Source: a virus. From it: a stretch of 32,846 nt of DNA. Positions 1 through 7,997 of the stretch are shown piece after piece (within the stretch, counting starts at the first letter, position 1; every line of letters begins with the position of its first letter). The stretch lies in the IMG/VR virus record IMGVR_UViG_3300049825_000011, positions 1-32,846 of that record, one strand, 5' to 3'. The position numbers and the translations under genes are program-made. The notes under the pieces were generated by a model. It was not told the origin of the DNA. It did not search any database and was given only the letters and a program-made list of their open reading frames with translations.

Positions 1-127
1 TAATGTTCCGGCTTGCACATCCGCAATTTGTGCGGCGGTCATAAAATCAAAAACACTGATAGTTTGACGTAATTTAGTCTGAACTGTAGTGGCTACAGCG
101 TTGCTTTTATTAAGTATGTAACCAATT
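1..127. repeat. Terminal direct repeat, left copy (circular-assembly overlap)
   Basis: These 127 bases are identical to 32720-32846 at the other end. The length of exactly 127 matches a common assembler k-mer size, so this is most simply the overlap left when a circular or terminally redundant genome is written linearly. It lies inside the tailspike gene, and removing one copy joins that gene in frame. A real 127-bp terminal repeat is possible but less likely, since it would sit inside a coding sequence. Confidence 0.95.
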
Positions 128-468
128 AAAGATGAGCCTGTTGATGCCGCAAATGCGGCGTAAATGCCACTTGCGTTGCCCGTTACGTTGTCATACGTTC
201 CTATTGTTGTCGCGGTTGCTGTTTTTAAAACAAACTTGTATGCAACTGCGTCAGTTAACCAAATTTCACCGCCAGAAGCAACGCGGCCTGCTGAGTCCAG
301 CACAATAGGATTGGTATGAGCAATGCTACCGGCGCTTGTTGTGTAGGCAGCTTGCGGCGTTGTAGTACCGGCTGCGTATGTGTAAACAAGACCGCCGGAA
401 AGAATAACGCCGTTATTGTCAAAAAATTGTGCGCCAGCACCGGCCAGCATTGAAAGATTGACAGCCAT
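1..468 (-). CDS. Tailspike/tail fibre, N-terminal part (continues at 32846)
   Basis: This is the 5' part of a tailspike or fibre gene that runs off the left end and continues from the right end. The ATG is at 466-468, 3 nt after the stop of the upstream gene. On the circle the gene runs 468 to 128, then 32846 to 31262: 1926 nt, 641 aa. Residues 1-100 have the head-binding pattern of many phage fibres (FDNNG near 16-20, then a SGGLVYTYAAGTTTP-type stretch and a GRVASGGEIWLTD-like segment). Residues 129-142 (VQTKLRQTISVFDF) are the usual short linker before a beta-helix receptor-binding body. The N-terminus should dock to the tail hub. Placement in the fibre class is firm; receptor and enzymatic activity are unknown. 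Confidence 0.88.
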   Translation of the reverse strand, partial: MAVNLSMLAGAGAQFFDNNGVILSGGLVYTYAAGTTTPQAAYTTSAGSIAHTNPIVLDSAGRVASGGEIWLTDAVAYKFVLKTATATTIGTYDNVTGNASGIYAAFAASTGSSLIGYILNKSNAVATTVQTKLRQTISVFDFMTAAQIADVQAGTL

Positions 469-471
469 ACC

Positions 472-804
472 TTAAATGCCTTCACCTGGCGTTACCAACA
501 GCGCGTTTGCGGTATCAGTTTTAAGCCAAACGTTAGGCGGGAAGGATAGAACTTCAATGGAGCCAGCAAGAAAGCCAACAATGTTTGTAACAGGGCTTCC
601 AGCAGTCGGCGCAGCTACCGTCCCAACGGATACCGATGCACCCGTAGGGTCTGCGGGTTTAAAGCCTAGATAAACAGTGGCGCTTGTGACGTTAACAATG
701 CGGTAAGAAACGGCGTAGACGTTGTCTTGTGTTTTGATTTGGAGATCAGATGTTGTTACAAGAAAAGTTTGGCCTTTGGGTGTAAATGCGTTGACGGTTG
801 ACAT
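472..804 (-). CDS. Small beta-rich phage protein, probably structural
   Basis: A 110-aa protein, rich in Val, Thr, Ala and Ser with few charges, of the kind that forms a small beta-sandwich. I recognise no named family. It has a good ribosome site (AAGGAG about 6 nt before the ATG) and ends 3 nt before the tailspike ATG, so the two are probably translated together. It is the first gene after the terminator that closes the coat transcript. A minor virion or fibre-associated role is inferred from position and composition only. Confidence 0.75.
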   Translation of the reverse strand: MSTVNAFTPKGQTFLVTTSDLQIKTQDNVYAVSYRIVNVTSATVYLGFKPADPTGASVSVGTVAAPTAGSPVTNIVGFLAGSIEVLSFPPNVWLKTDTANALLVTPGEGI

Positions 805-828
805 TGATGCTCCTTAGAGATTTTGCAA

Positions 829-834
829 ATTATA
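829..834 (-). promoter_or_regulatory. Possible promoter -10 (TATAAT) for the 110-aa protein/tailspike unit
   Basis: On the minus strand a perfect TATAAT lies just downstream of the terminator T-tract and about 25 nt upstream of the next start codon. The hexamer 17 nt further upstream (GTGGCT) is a poor -35 and is part of the terminator stem. It could restart transcription after the terminator, but the weak -35 keeps confidence low. Confidence 0.3.
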
Positions 835-842
835 TGCTTTAA

Positions 843-880
843 AACAAAAAAAGCCACCCCTTGCGGGAGTGGCCTTTCTC
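843..880 (-). terminator. Rho-independent terminator after the coat operon
   Basis: On the minus strand a stem with arms GCCAC-T-CCC and GGG-GTGGC (one bulged T), capped by a GCAA tetraloop, is followed directly by seven T's. Flanking A/T pairs extend the stem. It lies 15-50 nt after the stop of the gene downstream of the coat gene and before the next leftward gene, so it closes the scaffold-coat transcript. Confidence 0.85.
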
Positions 881-895
881 AGATTTCATGCGGTT

Positions 896-1318
896 TTAAG
901 GCAGGAAAGTCAGGTCGTAACCGTAGATGAAAATATCAGCGGTTGCTGCTGCACCTTGAGCAGTTGTATTGCGAATGTACAGGTTTGTGCCTGTAATTGC
1001 AGCAAAAGTCGTTGCTCCGGTGTTTACCACAACTGATGCCGATGTAGCGCCAGATGCGGCAGTAGCCGACAAGATAGCCGTACCGCCAGCAGCAGGTGCG
1101 GTGTAAACCGCAAATGCCGCCGTGGTCAAGCTGGTGCTTGCATTGGTCAACAGGATAGTAGCTGCACTAACGCGACCCGCGACCAAAATCGGGACTACGG
1201 TATCACCTACGCTGTTGAGATTGACCGATTGTGCCGATGCAATCAAGCGTAGAGCCTGATTGCTGGACAAGTTAATCGGATGGTTGCTTACAGTGGTTGC
1301 TGCGCCTGGATTAGCCAT
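896..1318 (-). CDS. Protein encoded after the major coat gene, possible head decoration
   Basis: A 140-aa, Ala/Thr/Val-rich protein with almost no charged residues and alternating polar/apolar strands, as in small beta-sandwich virion proteins. It starts 27 nt after the coat stop with an AAGGAA ribosome site and is the last gene before a strong terminator, so it shares the coat transcript. Decoration, head-fibre or stabilising proteins often occupy this position. That role is inferred from place and composition; I do not recognise the family. Confidence 0.75.
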   Translation of the reverse strand: MANPGAATTVSNHPINLSSNQALRLIASAQSVNLNSVGDTVVPILVAGRVSAATILLTNASTSLTTAAFAVYTAPAAGGTAILSATAASGATSASVVVNTGATTFAAITGTNLYIRNTTAQGAAATADIFIYGYDLTFLP

Positions 1319-1344
1319 GATAGTTTCCTTTCTTTAGGGGTTGA

Positions 1345-2565
1345 TTAAGAAGCTACTCGGCAAGCCAATTCTGCGTACAACGGTGCCCAGCCATACAGCA
1401 CGTCAACGCGAGTCGGAATTGAATCGTTGTTGATGGTGTATTGGCGAACGATACGCATTGACAAACCGAGGTCTTTATCGGACGCACGGCCAGCAAAGAC
1501 CACTCCGTCAGGCAAATCAAGATCAGCACAGGCGAGTACAAAGGCATTTTTGTGCATGACAATGTTCTGTGGAGATACTGCACCAGTTTGATTGAACGGA
1601 GTCACAGCAGAAGCACCAGCGCCAGTGATAGACACGTTTTGGAACTGACCACCGGAGATAACAGCAGGGCTAACAGTAACGGCAGTCCCGCTAATAGCGG
1701 TAACGACGAAATTGCGTAGCTTGTTGCTACCGTAGGCTTGACGGTTCTGAGGGTTAACAGCATACACACCAGCGATAGTGAAAGTATCACCAACCAAAGG
1801 AGTGAACGTGCCGCTTTTCGTCAGGGTGAGTGACGATGTTTGTGCCCAACCAGAGGCCAGAATGCCGGTATCAGTGCTGGTGTTGATAGTAGCGGTGCCG
1901 GTGTAAGAGCCGAAAGTTTGAGCAGAAATATTCTGATCCATCTTCCAGTTCATTCCAGCGGAGTCGCGGCCCATCATGCCCTTGGCGTATTGCGAACCAA
2001 TAGTGTTATTGGGTACAAACAAGCCCTTCAAACTGTCCACAATCGTTGCGCCCGTGAAAGGCTCAATAATGCACGAACGGCGACCATCGCGAGGCGCACC
2101 CTCTGCGTCCAAGTAGGCTTGTGCAGTCAGGTATGTCAACAGCGACGTAGGAGGCGAACCAGCAGTACCGACGATATTGGCGGTGTTTAGCTTTGCCATA
2201 GTCGTACCGTCAAAGTCAATCCTGTTGGCTACGGCGGCGACAGCAGGCTTCAAGACGCGATCAGAGAAAGCGTCAAGGCTAAGTGCCAAGTCTTGAGTCG
2301 TGAATTGCGTGTCAACGTGGAACTGTGTAGTCAACGTCACTGGGCTACTCGTCTCGTTAAAATCTTCAACGTTCAACGCAGGGCCGCTAGTGCCGATAAA
2401 ACGGCCAGGACGACGAACATTAAGCGTAGCGCCGATTTTGGCACCAGTAACCGCGAATTGATCGTCGTAGTTACGCATGACTTCAGAGGAGAAAGTCAAC
2501 TCATTTTCCAAGACCATCAACGCTTCGTTTGTGATCATGGAGATGGTAAGCAGGTTATTGCTCAT
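1345..2565 (-). CDS. Major coat protein, P22 gp5-like
   Basis: A 406-aa major capsid protein of the P22 coat family (P22 itself is about 430 aa), which builds the icosahedral shell on the scaffold. Residues 1-120 resemble the N-arm and early core of the family. Residues about 225-310 form a beta-rich insertion that includes GDTFTIAGVYAVNPQ (259-273), typical of the family's inserted I-domain. The C-terminus returns to the core fold. It is preceded by scaffold and portal in the usual order, and an AAGGAAATGAA ribosome site supports the start. The promoter candidate near 3540 and the terminator near 860 bracket scaffold, coat and the next gene as one transcript. Confidence 0.92.
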   Translation of the reverse strand: MSNNLLTISMITNEALMVLENELTFSSEVMRNYDDQFAVTGAKIGATLNVRRPGRFIGTSGPALNVEDFNETSSPVTLTTQFHVDTQFTTQDLALSLDAFSDRVLKPAVAAVANRIDFDGTTMAKLNTANIVGTAGSPPTSLLTYLTAQAYLDAEGAPRDGRRSCIIEPFTGATIVDSLKGLFVPNNTIGSQYAKGMMGRDSAGMNWKMDQNISAQTFGSYTGTATINTSTDTGILASGWAQTSSLTLTKSGTFTPLVGDTFTIAGVYAVNPQNRQAYGSNKLRNFVVTAISGTAVTVSPAVISGGQFQNVSITGAGASAVTPFNQTGAVSPQNIVMHKNAFVLACADLDLPDGVVFAGRASDKDLGLSMRIVRQYTINNDSIPTRVDVLYGWAPLYAELACRVAS

Positions 2566-2592
2566 TTCATTTCCTTAAAAAAAATTGTGTTG

Positions 2593-3486
2593 TCAGCGTA
2601 TTCTCCCCGTTAGTCGTGCAGCTTTCCAAGCCTGATAGTTACCGTGGAACTGCCGATTTGAATCGAGTTCAGTAACTGGCCCGTTTGCTGACGCCTTAAT
2701 CGGGTTGATCGGCGCTGGCGCTTTACTTCTTCCAACAGTAGGTTTTGTCTGAGGCTCTGTCTTTTCAAACTGACCCTCCAGCTTCCCAATTGTTGCCAAG
2801 GCTCTTGTCAAAGTCATGCCTGCCAGTTTTTCAGCGATCTCAGGATTCTCGGCCAAGTGATACAAGATGCGTGGGCCAACTTCAGATTCAAAGATTGCGT
2901 CCCTTACTTCGTTGCTTACCGCAACATCCGCAGAGCCAACCATGTCCTCAAAGTCAGGCATTTCGCTTTTCGCAGATTCAACCCGTTTCGCCCAAGTGTT
3001 AATTACCTTGTCGCGTTCGGCTTGTACCTTTGCTTGCACTTCCTTCTGCTTTTCCTCATTCATCCGCTGGTCTACACGATAGTCTGTCAATGCTTTCGCA
3101 TATTCGTACATATCGGAAAACTGATTTGGCTGCGGCTCCTCGTCGGATTTAGGTTCAGCTTTAGGCTTTGCCCGTTCCTCGTAGTCCCGCAACTTTGATT
3201 CCAGTTGTTGCCTTGCTTCGCGCTCGGTTTGGGCTTCTGCCCTTGCCGCCTCTCGTTGCTTGGTAATCTCTGAAAACCTTTTCTCCAATTTTGGATTCTG
3301 TTTTCTATCCTCTACCGCTGTTGCTTCATTCTCGCTCTCAGATGGTTCACTCTGTTGCGGCTCTGCTTTTGCAGCCTCGCTTGGTGCAGCTAAACCTAAT
3401 TTTTTGGCAGCGAATTCAGCCATATTCTCGTTGGTAAGCACCGTTTGGGCTTGCCGTGGTTGCACTTGTGGTGCTTCTTCTGACAT
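2593..3486 (-). CDS. Scaffolding protein, P22 gp8-like
   Basis: A 297-aa, strongly charged and Gln/Glu/Ala/Lys-rich protein, predicted to be mostly helical with a long coiled-coil-like stretch around residues 60-170. It lies between portal and coat, the standard place for a scaffold, and its size is close to P22 scaffold (303 aa). The last 30 or so residues are basic (ending in RLTGRIR) and may be the coat-binding helix-turn-helix. The protein would template procapsid assembly and then leave. No protease motif is visible, so self-cleavage is not suggested. Confidence 0.85.
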   Translation of the reverse strand: MSEEAPQVQPRQAQTVLTNENMAEFAAKKLGLAAPSEAAKAEPQQSEPSESENEATAVEDRKQNPKLEKRFSEITKQREAARAEAQTEREARQQLESKLRDYEERAKPKAEPKSDEEPQPNQFSDMYEYAKALTDYRVDQRMNEEKQKEVQAKVQAERDKVINTWAKRVESAKSEMPDFEDMVGSADVAVSNEVRDAIFESEVGPRILYHLAENPEIAEKLAGMTLTRALATIGKLEGQFEKTEPQTKPTVGRSKAPAPINPIKASANGPVTELDSNRQFHGNYQAWKAARLTGRIR

Positions 3487-3538
3487 AGGTTTTATCCTAA
3501 GAATTTGCCCCGTCTACCTGGCGGGTAAGGTTGTGCGG

Positions 3539-3567
3539 TTTATACCACAAATCTATTATTGTGTCAT
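3539..3567 (-). promoter_or_regulatory. Sigma70-type promoter for scaffold and coat
   Basis: On the minus strand ATGACA (3567-3562, five of six bases of the -35 consensus) is followed after exactly 17 nt by TATAAA (3544-3539, five of six bases of the -10). The -35 overlaps the last codons of the portal gene, and transcription would begin about 45 nt before the scaffold ATG in the 69-bp gap. An extra promoter here would explain high scaffold and coat output. Confidence 0.55.
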
Positions 3568-5697
3568 TTGTTGAATTAATGGGTTAGACCCTTGGCTAAT
3601 ATCTTGGGCGGCAAACTGTGCATATTGTTGTTGCTCCGCATTCCTGCGGTCAATTTCCATTGTCAAACGGCTTGTGTCCATCCGATGCAACAGTAAATCA
3701 ACAATAGCCTCAATCTCTGTCTTGTTCTGGCTGGTAATGGCTCGAGTATTTTGGTCGTTGACCTTAACTTCTGCCATCGTCTCGGTGTTATGTGCTTTGG
3801 CAGTCTGGCGCATGAGTTCGCGTTTAGTTTCTGCTTCTTGTTTAACGCCTTCAATGTCTGCGCGTTGTTTCATTGCCAGTTGCATTGCCGCCATTTGATT
3901 CTGCATATCTTGAACGGTTTTCTTAGCCTGCGCCAATTGCATTTGAACTTGCGGCGGTACATCCGATTTCTCGTCAATCTGCGACAGCGGGTTCATTGCG
4001 GCCAGCCGGTCAGCAATAACGTCAGCGCCAGGGAAGTCCATGTTCCTAAACACAAGGTCGCCGGCCACGTTAAAAAGTTCAGGCTTTGCCATCATGGGCA
4101 TCATTGCGTCCACGGCTTGTTGGCGTTTGGTCATAAAGCCAGGGCCGGTATCCATTACAACGTCGTACTCGCCCACCGTAACGTCGTTTAGCACGGCCTC
4201 AATGCCATCGTCACCAACTTTGCGCTCGTTGATAGTTTCCATGCTCGGCTGTCCGTCAGCACCGATAATCCGCATTACCCTTTGGGTGTCGTAAATCTTA
4301 GGCATTAAATCTAGGATGATTTTGCCCGTATGCCGAATGCTGCGGGTCATGTTGTCGTAAAAGTGGAAGTTGGACAGGTCAACTTGATTTTGTTGTCCAG
4401 CTAACGCCTTGCCGCTGATATTGCCGCTTGGAAGCTGATTTGGATCGATTACCCCTAGCACCATCTGCAAGTCGGAAGAAATGGCGTTTGCGGCCTCCAT
4501 AATGCCAACTGGCGGGGCTTCTGGCTGTAGTCGGGTTGGTACTGGCGCAGGAACGCCCTCAATGTCTTTTTGCTTGTAGCGCAGGACGGGGCTAGACTTA
4601 ATGTTAGCCAATGCCCATTCGCTTTCGTGCCCTTCGTCTTGGCCTTCAGCAAGCAGCCACTTGGCCTTGGGAGCCAATGCAATGCTTTCGGTCATGCTGG
4701 TGCGCCAGAAGTTGTACATCCGCTGCGGGTCTTTAGCAAATCTTACCAGGCCATACTTCTTGCGTTTGTCGTCCACGATAACCTGTGCGCCGTAGCACGG
4801 AACCACGGGAATATATTTACCGGCCCACGTTTTCTCCTCAAGGATTTCCATCGCGGTCATCTTGACCCACTTTACGGCCTTGCGGAAGGATTCGCGCTCG
4901 TCAATGACCTGCAAGCCTGCTGCGTCTACACGCTCAAAGAATGAGTCCGAGTCTGCGAAATGGCGGGAACCGTCGCTCAGAAGGTACAGACGAGCCTTTT
5001 CACGCTCAATATAGAAAAACTCGGCAATGCGTATATCTTCTTTTGTAATCCAGCTTGCGGTGTCGTCACCAGTGGAGCGTTGCTGGAAGTTTGCCCCGTC
5101 GTTTGCGTCTGGGTAATGCTCGCGGAATACCTTTTTATCCATTACCGTGGTAATCAGGCAGCGTTCAGCGTCCGAGCCATCGGGCAATATAGAGTTAGGG
5201 TCAAAGTACACGGTAAACGGGTTGTCAATCGTGTCAATGTAGATTTCTTGGTCAAAGCTATCCTCGCTGGTGTAGCGGGTATTAATCCTCCAGTAGCCCC
5301 AACCCATTCGCACGGCGTAATCAAAGGCAGTGTCGTAGGCTGTGTCAGCGTTAGAGTTAACTTCAATGTGGCGACAAATGCCTTCAATGGTCTGGGCGAC
5401 CTTGTAATCTGCAAGATTGTTAACGGCGTGAACCTTAATCCGTGGCCGTTGCTGGCGCTGCTGGTTTGTTACTTGACGGATGTAAGCATCAATCTTGTTA
5501 ATGGTCAGGCAGGGACGGGCTTCTACGTTGCGGCTATTTTGAATTTCCACGGGCCATTGGTCGCCAGCGGCAAACTTAACGTCCTGCAATGCTTCTGCAC
5601 GGTTTGTTGATTCCGCATCGTTGACCAGCCGCCAGAATTTAATGGCTTCGTTGATTCGCCCGTCTGCGCTGGAAGTTTGTGCTTGATAGTCAGCCAT
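3556..5697 (-). CDS. Portal protein, P22 gp1-like
   Basis: A 713-aa portal protein, close to the 725 aa of P22 gp1. It forms the dodecameric ring at the DNA-entry vertex, binds the terminase motor and later the tail adaptor. Family features are GDQWP (45-49), RPCLTINKI (61-69) and QVTNQQRQQRP (75-85) near the N-terminus. Residues of about 595-705 are a long Gln/Ala/Lys-rich helical stretch like the barrel of P22-type portals. The gene follows TerL at 26 bp, and its last codons carry the -35 of a promoter for scaffold and coat. Confidence 0.93.
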   Translation of the reverse strand: MADYQAQTSSADGRINEAIKFWRLVNDAESTNRAEALQDVKFAAGDQWPVEIQNSRNVEARPCLTINKIDAYIRQVTNQQRQQRPRIKVHAVNNLADYKVAQTIEGICRHIEVNSNADTAYDTAFDYAVRMGWGYWRINTRYTSEDSFDQEIYIDTIDNPFTVYFDPNSILPDGSDAERCLITTVMDKKVFREHYPDANDGANFQQRSTGDDTASWITKEDIRIAEFFYIEREKARLYLLSDGSRHFADSDSFFERVDAAGLQVIDERESFRKAVKWVKMTAMEILEEKTWAGKYIPVVPCYGAQVIVDDKRKKYGLVRFAKDPQRMYNFWRTSMTESIALAPKAKWLLAEGQDEGHESEWALANIKSSPVLRYKQKDIEGVPAPVPTRLQPEAPPVGIMEAANAISSDLQMVLGVIDPNQLPSGNISGKALAGQQNQVDLSNFHFYDNMTRSIRHTGKIILDLMPKIYDTQRVMRIIGADGQPSMETINERKVGDDGIEAVLNDVTVGEYDVVMDTGPGFMTKRQQAVDAMMPMMAKPELFNVAGDLVFRNMDFPGADVIADRLAAMNPLSQIDEKSDVPPQVQMQLAQAKKTVQDMQNQMAAMQLAMKQRADIEGVKQEAETKRELMRQTAKAHNTETMAEVKVNDQNTRAITSQNKTEIEAIVDLLLHRMDTSRLTMEIDRRNAEQQQYAQFAAQDISQGSNPLIQQMTQ

Positions 5698-5723
5698 AGT
5701 TACCCCTTTTTTTGATTATCCCA

Positions 5724-6998
5724 CTAACCCATCCAGCCGCCAACATTTTCAATCATTGCTTGCTTTTTACGTTTCACCGGCTCTTTTATCATTAGCGCAA
5801 TATACCTAAATGCGTCCGCACCGTGGGAATAGTGGTCGTGCAATGGGCTGCGGCTAAATTGCCCTGTGTCTGGGTCAACCTCGTAACGGTAGTGCCGTAG
5901 GCAGGTAATCCCGTCCGCAGCGTGTTCACGGTCAAACCAGCATGAGGGAAATATTGTCCTAGCGGCGTTAATAGAGTCCACAACAGGCACCTTGGGCAAG
6001 ATATGGGTTTTGTAGCCTGCTGCCCTAACAATGTCGTCAATGCTGCGGCCAGCAGCGGCTAGGGTTTTGTTCTCGGCATCATGCGGTAGCCAGATAATGT
6101 CGTAAACGTAACCGTAGGTTTGCATGGTTGCCATGTAATAGCTGATTGTCTTTTGGCTATCCTCAATGTAGCGTATCAGGCGCGTTTCCATGCCTATGAA
6201 CTGCAAGAACCAAATAGCGGTACTGTCAGACCAGCCAAGGTCAAACACGGCGTGGACGGGCTTTGTGGCGTCGTAGGCCACTCGAGTAATGCGCCCATCC
6301 TTCTCGGCCTGCTGCATTTCCTTGGCAAAGATCGCCCCGTCTACTGTCTGGCGGCACAAACCTTCCCATACCTGGTTGTAGGCTTCCTCGTCCCGTTCCT
6401 TTAGCGCGTCCTTCTCCAACCGTAAAGTTTCAGGGAACCACGGGTTGTCGCTCCAGTTAACTTTGATTTGGATACAGTCATCAGGCGGCTTGACCACGAA
6501 TCGTTGGTAAGTCTCGTCCGTCTCCAACTCAGGGTTGAAGCTAACCCATATCTCGCTGCCCTCTTTGCGAATGGTAGGGATTAAGACGTTCCAGGACAAC
6601 CGGCTAACCGTCTGCGCTTCTTCTACCCATGCAATGTCCACGCCTTCATAAGATTTGATGTTGGCAATGTTGTTCTTTAGGCCAGCAAAGGCAAACTCTG
6701 TCCCGTTCTTGCCTCGGATGCTTGCCTGGGTAATCTCATAGAACCCAAACAGGCCAAGTGCCTCAATTTGGTCGCACAGTAGCTTGTGCACCGAGTCACG
6801 CATGGATGTCATGAACTCTCGCGCACACAGGACACGCAACGGGCTTTTAGCGCCAAGGATTAGTAGCGCCCTGGCTATGCCCCAACTCTTAGCGCCACCC
6901 CGTCCACCGTATGCTACCTTGTAGCGTGACTTTTTAAACAACCCTTCCAGCTTTGCGGGAAACTCTGCATTGGCTATCGCGGCCTGGACATCACTCAT
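5724..6998 (-). CDS. terL: Terminase large subunit (packaging ATPase and nuclease)
   Basis: A 424-aa packaging motor. The ATPase half has Walker A GGRGGAKS (31-38), Walker B VDIAWVEEA (120-128, catalytic Glu 126/127) and the coupling motif SFNP (153-156). The nuclease half is RNase-H-like, with acidic candidates in VFDLGWSD (251-258), HDAE (306-309) and HDHYSHGADAFRY (387-399). The arrangement fits the Terminase_3/PBSX-type group. It overlaps the TerS gene by 8 bp and precedes the portal. Packaging type (headful or site-specific) cannot be read from the sequence alone. Confidence 0.95.
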   Translation of the reverse strand: MSDVQAAIANAEFPAKLEGLFKKSRYKVAYGGRGGAKSWGIARALLILGAKSPLRVLCAREFMTSMRDSVHKLLCDQIEALGLFGFYEITQASIRGKNGTEFAFAGLKNNIANIKSYEGVDIAWVEEAQTVSRLSWNVLIPTIRKEGSEIWVSFNPELETDETYQRFVVKPPDDCIQIKVNWSDNPWFPETLRLEKDALKERDEEAYNQVWEGLCRQTVDGAIFAKEMQQAEKDGRITRVAYDATKPVHAVFDLGWSDSTAIWFLQFIGMETRLIRYIEDSQKTISYYMATMQTYGYVYDIIWLPHDAENKTLAAAGRSIDDIVRAAGYKTHILPKVPVVDSINAARTIFPSCWFDREHAADGITCLRHYRYEVDPDTGQFSRSPLHDHYSHGADAFRYIALMIKEPVKRKKQAMIENVGGWMG

Positions 6999-7329
6999 TG
7001 GGCTTTACAAATGTGACTTGGATGCCCTGCAATGGTTCACCATCAGCGCCGGTTACTTCATTTTTGACGGTTTCTGACCACCGCATTTGCGCTTTTGTCC
7101 ACCATATTAGGCTAGTTGTGTCGCCAGCCAGTGCCTTTGAAAACAGCGTTTTGGCTATTTGCCCGTTTGCTTTTGCTTTGCCCGTGTCTAGTTCGTGCCG
7201 GTAGTGCTTGCGTAGCGTCTTATCGTCTATCCCCACCAAAATGCCTATTTGCTCATGAGGCAAGCCCAAACCGCTAGTGCTTTCAACTAAGCGGCGTGAT
7301 TCATCTGTGGGCAAATGTTCGTGATTCAT
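6991..7329 (-). CDS. terS: Terminase small subunit
   Basis: A 112-aa DNA-recognition subunit of terminase. Residues about 22-42 (GLPHEQIGILVGIDDKTLRK) form a helix-turn-helix, followed by a helical oligomerisation region (about 50-85) and a short C-terminal tail likely to contact TerL. The 8-bp overlap with TerL and this gene order support the call. The pac or cos site often lies in or near terS, but none can be singled out here. No strong Shine-Dalgarno is visible before the ATG. Confidence 0.88.
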   Translation of the reverse strand: MNHEHLPTDESRRLVESTSGLGLPHEQIGILVGIDDKTLRKHYRHELDTGKAKANGQIAKTLFSKALAGDTTSLIWWTKAQMRWSETVKNEVTGADGEPLQGIQVTFVKPNE

Positions 7330-7355
7330 TTTATTAAGGGGAATTTGACTAAATT

Positions 7356-7997
7356 TTAAGCAACTTCTTCAGTTTCTGTCAAAAGAACGGCTGTTTTGCC
7401 GGTGAAGTCTTCCCAACGTTTTACGATTACATCGCAATATTTGGGGTCTAATTCCATCAAATAAGCGTGTCGCCCGTGTTTTTCGGCAGCAAGCAAAGTT
7501 GTTCCGCTTCCACCAAACAAGTCCAACACCATGTCGCCGCCTTTGGTGTTGTTCAACATTTGGTACTCAAACAAAGCCACAGGCTTCATGGTTGGATGCT
7601 CACCATTACGGTGCGGTTTGTCAAATTCTAAAATTGTAGTTTGTTTGCGATCTGTTGCCCAAAGATGGCCAGCACCGTCTTTCCATCCATAAAGGCACGG
7701 CTCATGTTTCCAATGATAATCCTGGCGACCCATAACAAGGCTGGATTTTTTCCAAATTAGACATTGGCGAACCGTCCAACCCGCATCATTACATGCCCCA
7801 CGAAAGTTATATCCTTCGCTGTCAGCGTGCCAAATATAAAAAACTGCCCCTTTTTTCATCACTGTGTCGGCAGTAACAAAGGCATCCCGCAAAAACTGAC
7901 GAAAATCGTCGTTGCCCATGCTGTCATTTTGAATGGTCAACTTATCTTTAGTTCCACCTTCATAAGCCACGTTATACGGCGGGTCGGTCAGTAGCAT
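7356..7997 (-). CDS. DNA methyltransferase domain (N6-Ade/N4-Cyt type), separated from ParB-like domain by a G-tract frameshift
   Basis: From an ATG at 7997 the protein is 213 aa; the open frame reaches upstream to about 8060. It has DPPY (5-8, catalytic motif IV), HPTMKP (134-139) and the AdoMet site DLFGGSGTT (159-167). The catalytic motif precedes the AdoMet motif, as in beta-class enzymes of the N6_N4_Mtase family. In related phage proteins this domain is normally fused to the ParB-like domain encoded just upstream. Here a run of 12 G's puts it in the -1 frame relative to that gene. The ATG overlaps the upstream stop region, and the G-run ends 5 nt before it, so it might act as a crude ribosome site. 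Separate expression, frameshift fusion or an OFF state are all possible. Confidence 0.82.
   Translation of the reverse strand: MLLTDPPYNVAYEGGTKDKLTIQNDSMGNDDFRQFLRDAFVTADTVMKKGAVFYIWHADSEGYNFRGACNDAGWTVRQCLIWKKSSLVMGRQDYHWKHEPCLYGWKDGAGHLWATDRKQTTILEFDKPHRNGEHPTMKPVALFEYQMLNNTKGGDMVLDLFGGSGTTLLAAEKHGRHAYLMELDPKYCDVIVKRWEDFTGKTAVLLTETEEVA

Noticed and set aside
255-485. 76-aa leftward ORF
   Set aside because: It is a shadow of the tailspike N-terminus (frame beginning at 468), which has the conserved fibre docking sequence and joins in frame across the contig ends.
3751-5610. Several long rightward ORFs inside portal
   Set aside because: All lie antisense to a well-supported portal gene and have no recognisable domains; long antisense frames are expected here from codon bias.
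7005-7016. Operator-like TTACAAATGTGA in the terS gene
   Set aside because: One mismatch from the operator palindrome but inside the terS coding end, with no promoter nearby; treated as chance.
7324-7370. Promoter before terS
   Set aside because: TTGCTT and A/T-rich hexamers are present, but no pair has a 16-18 nt spacing.
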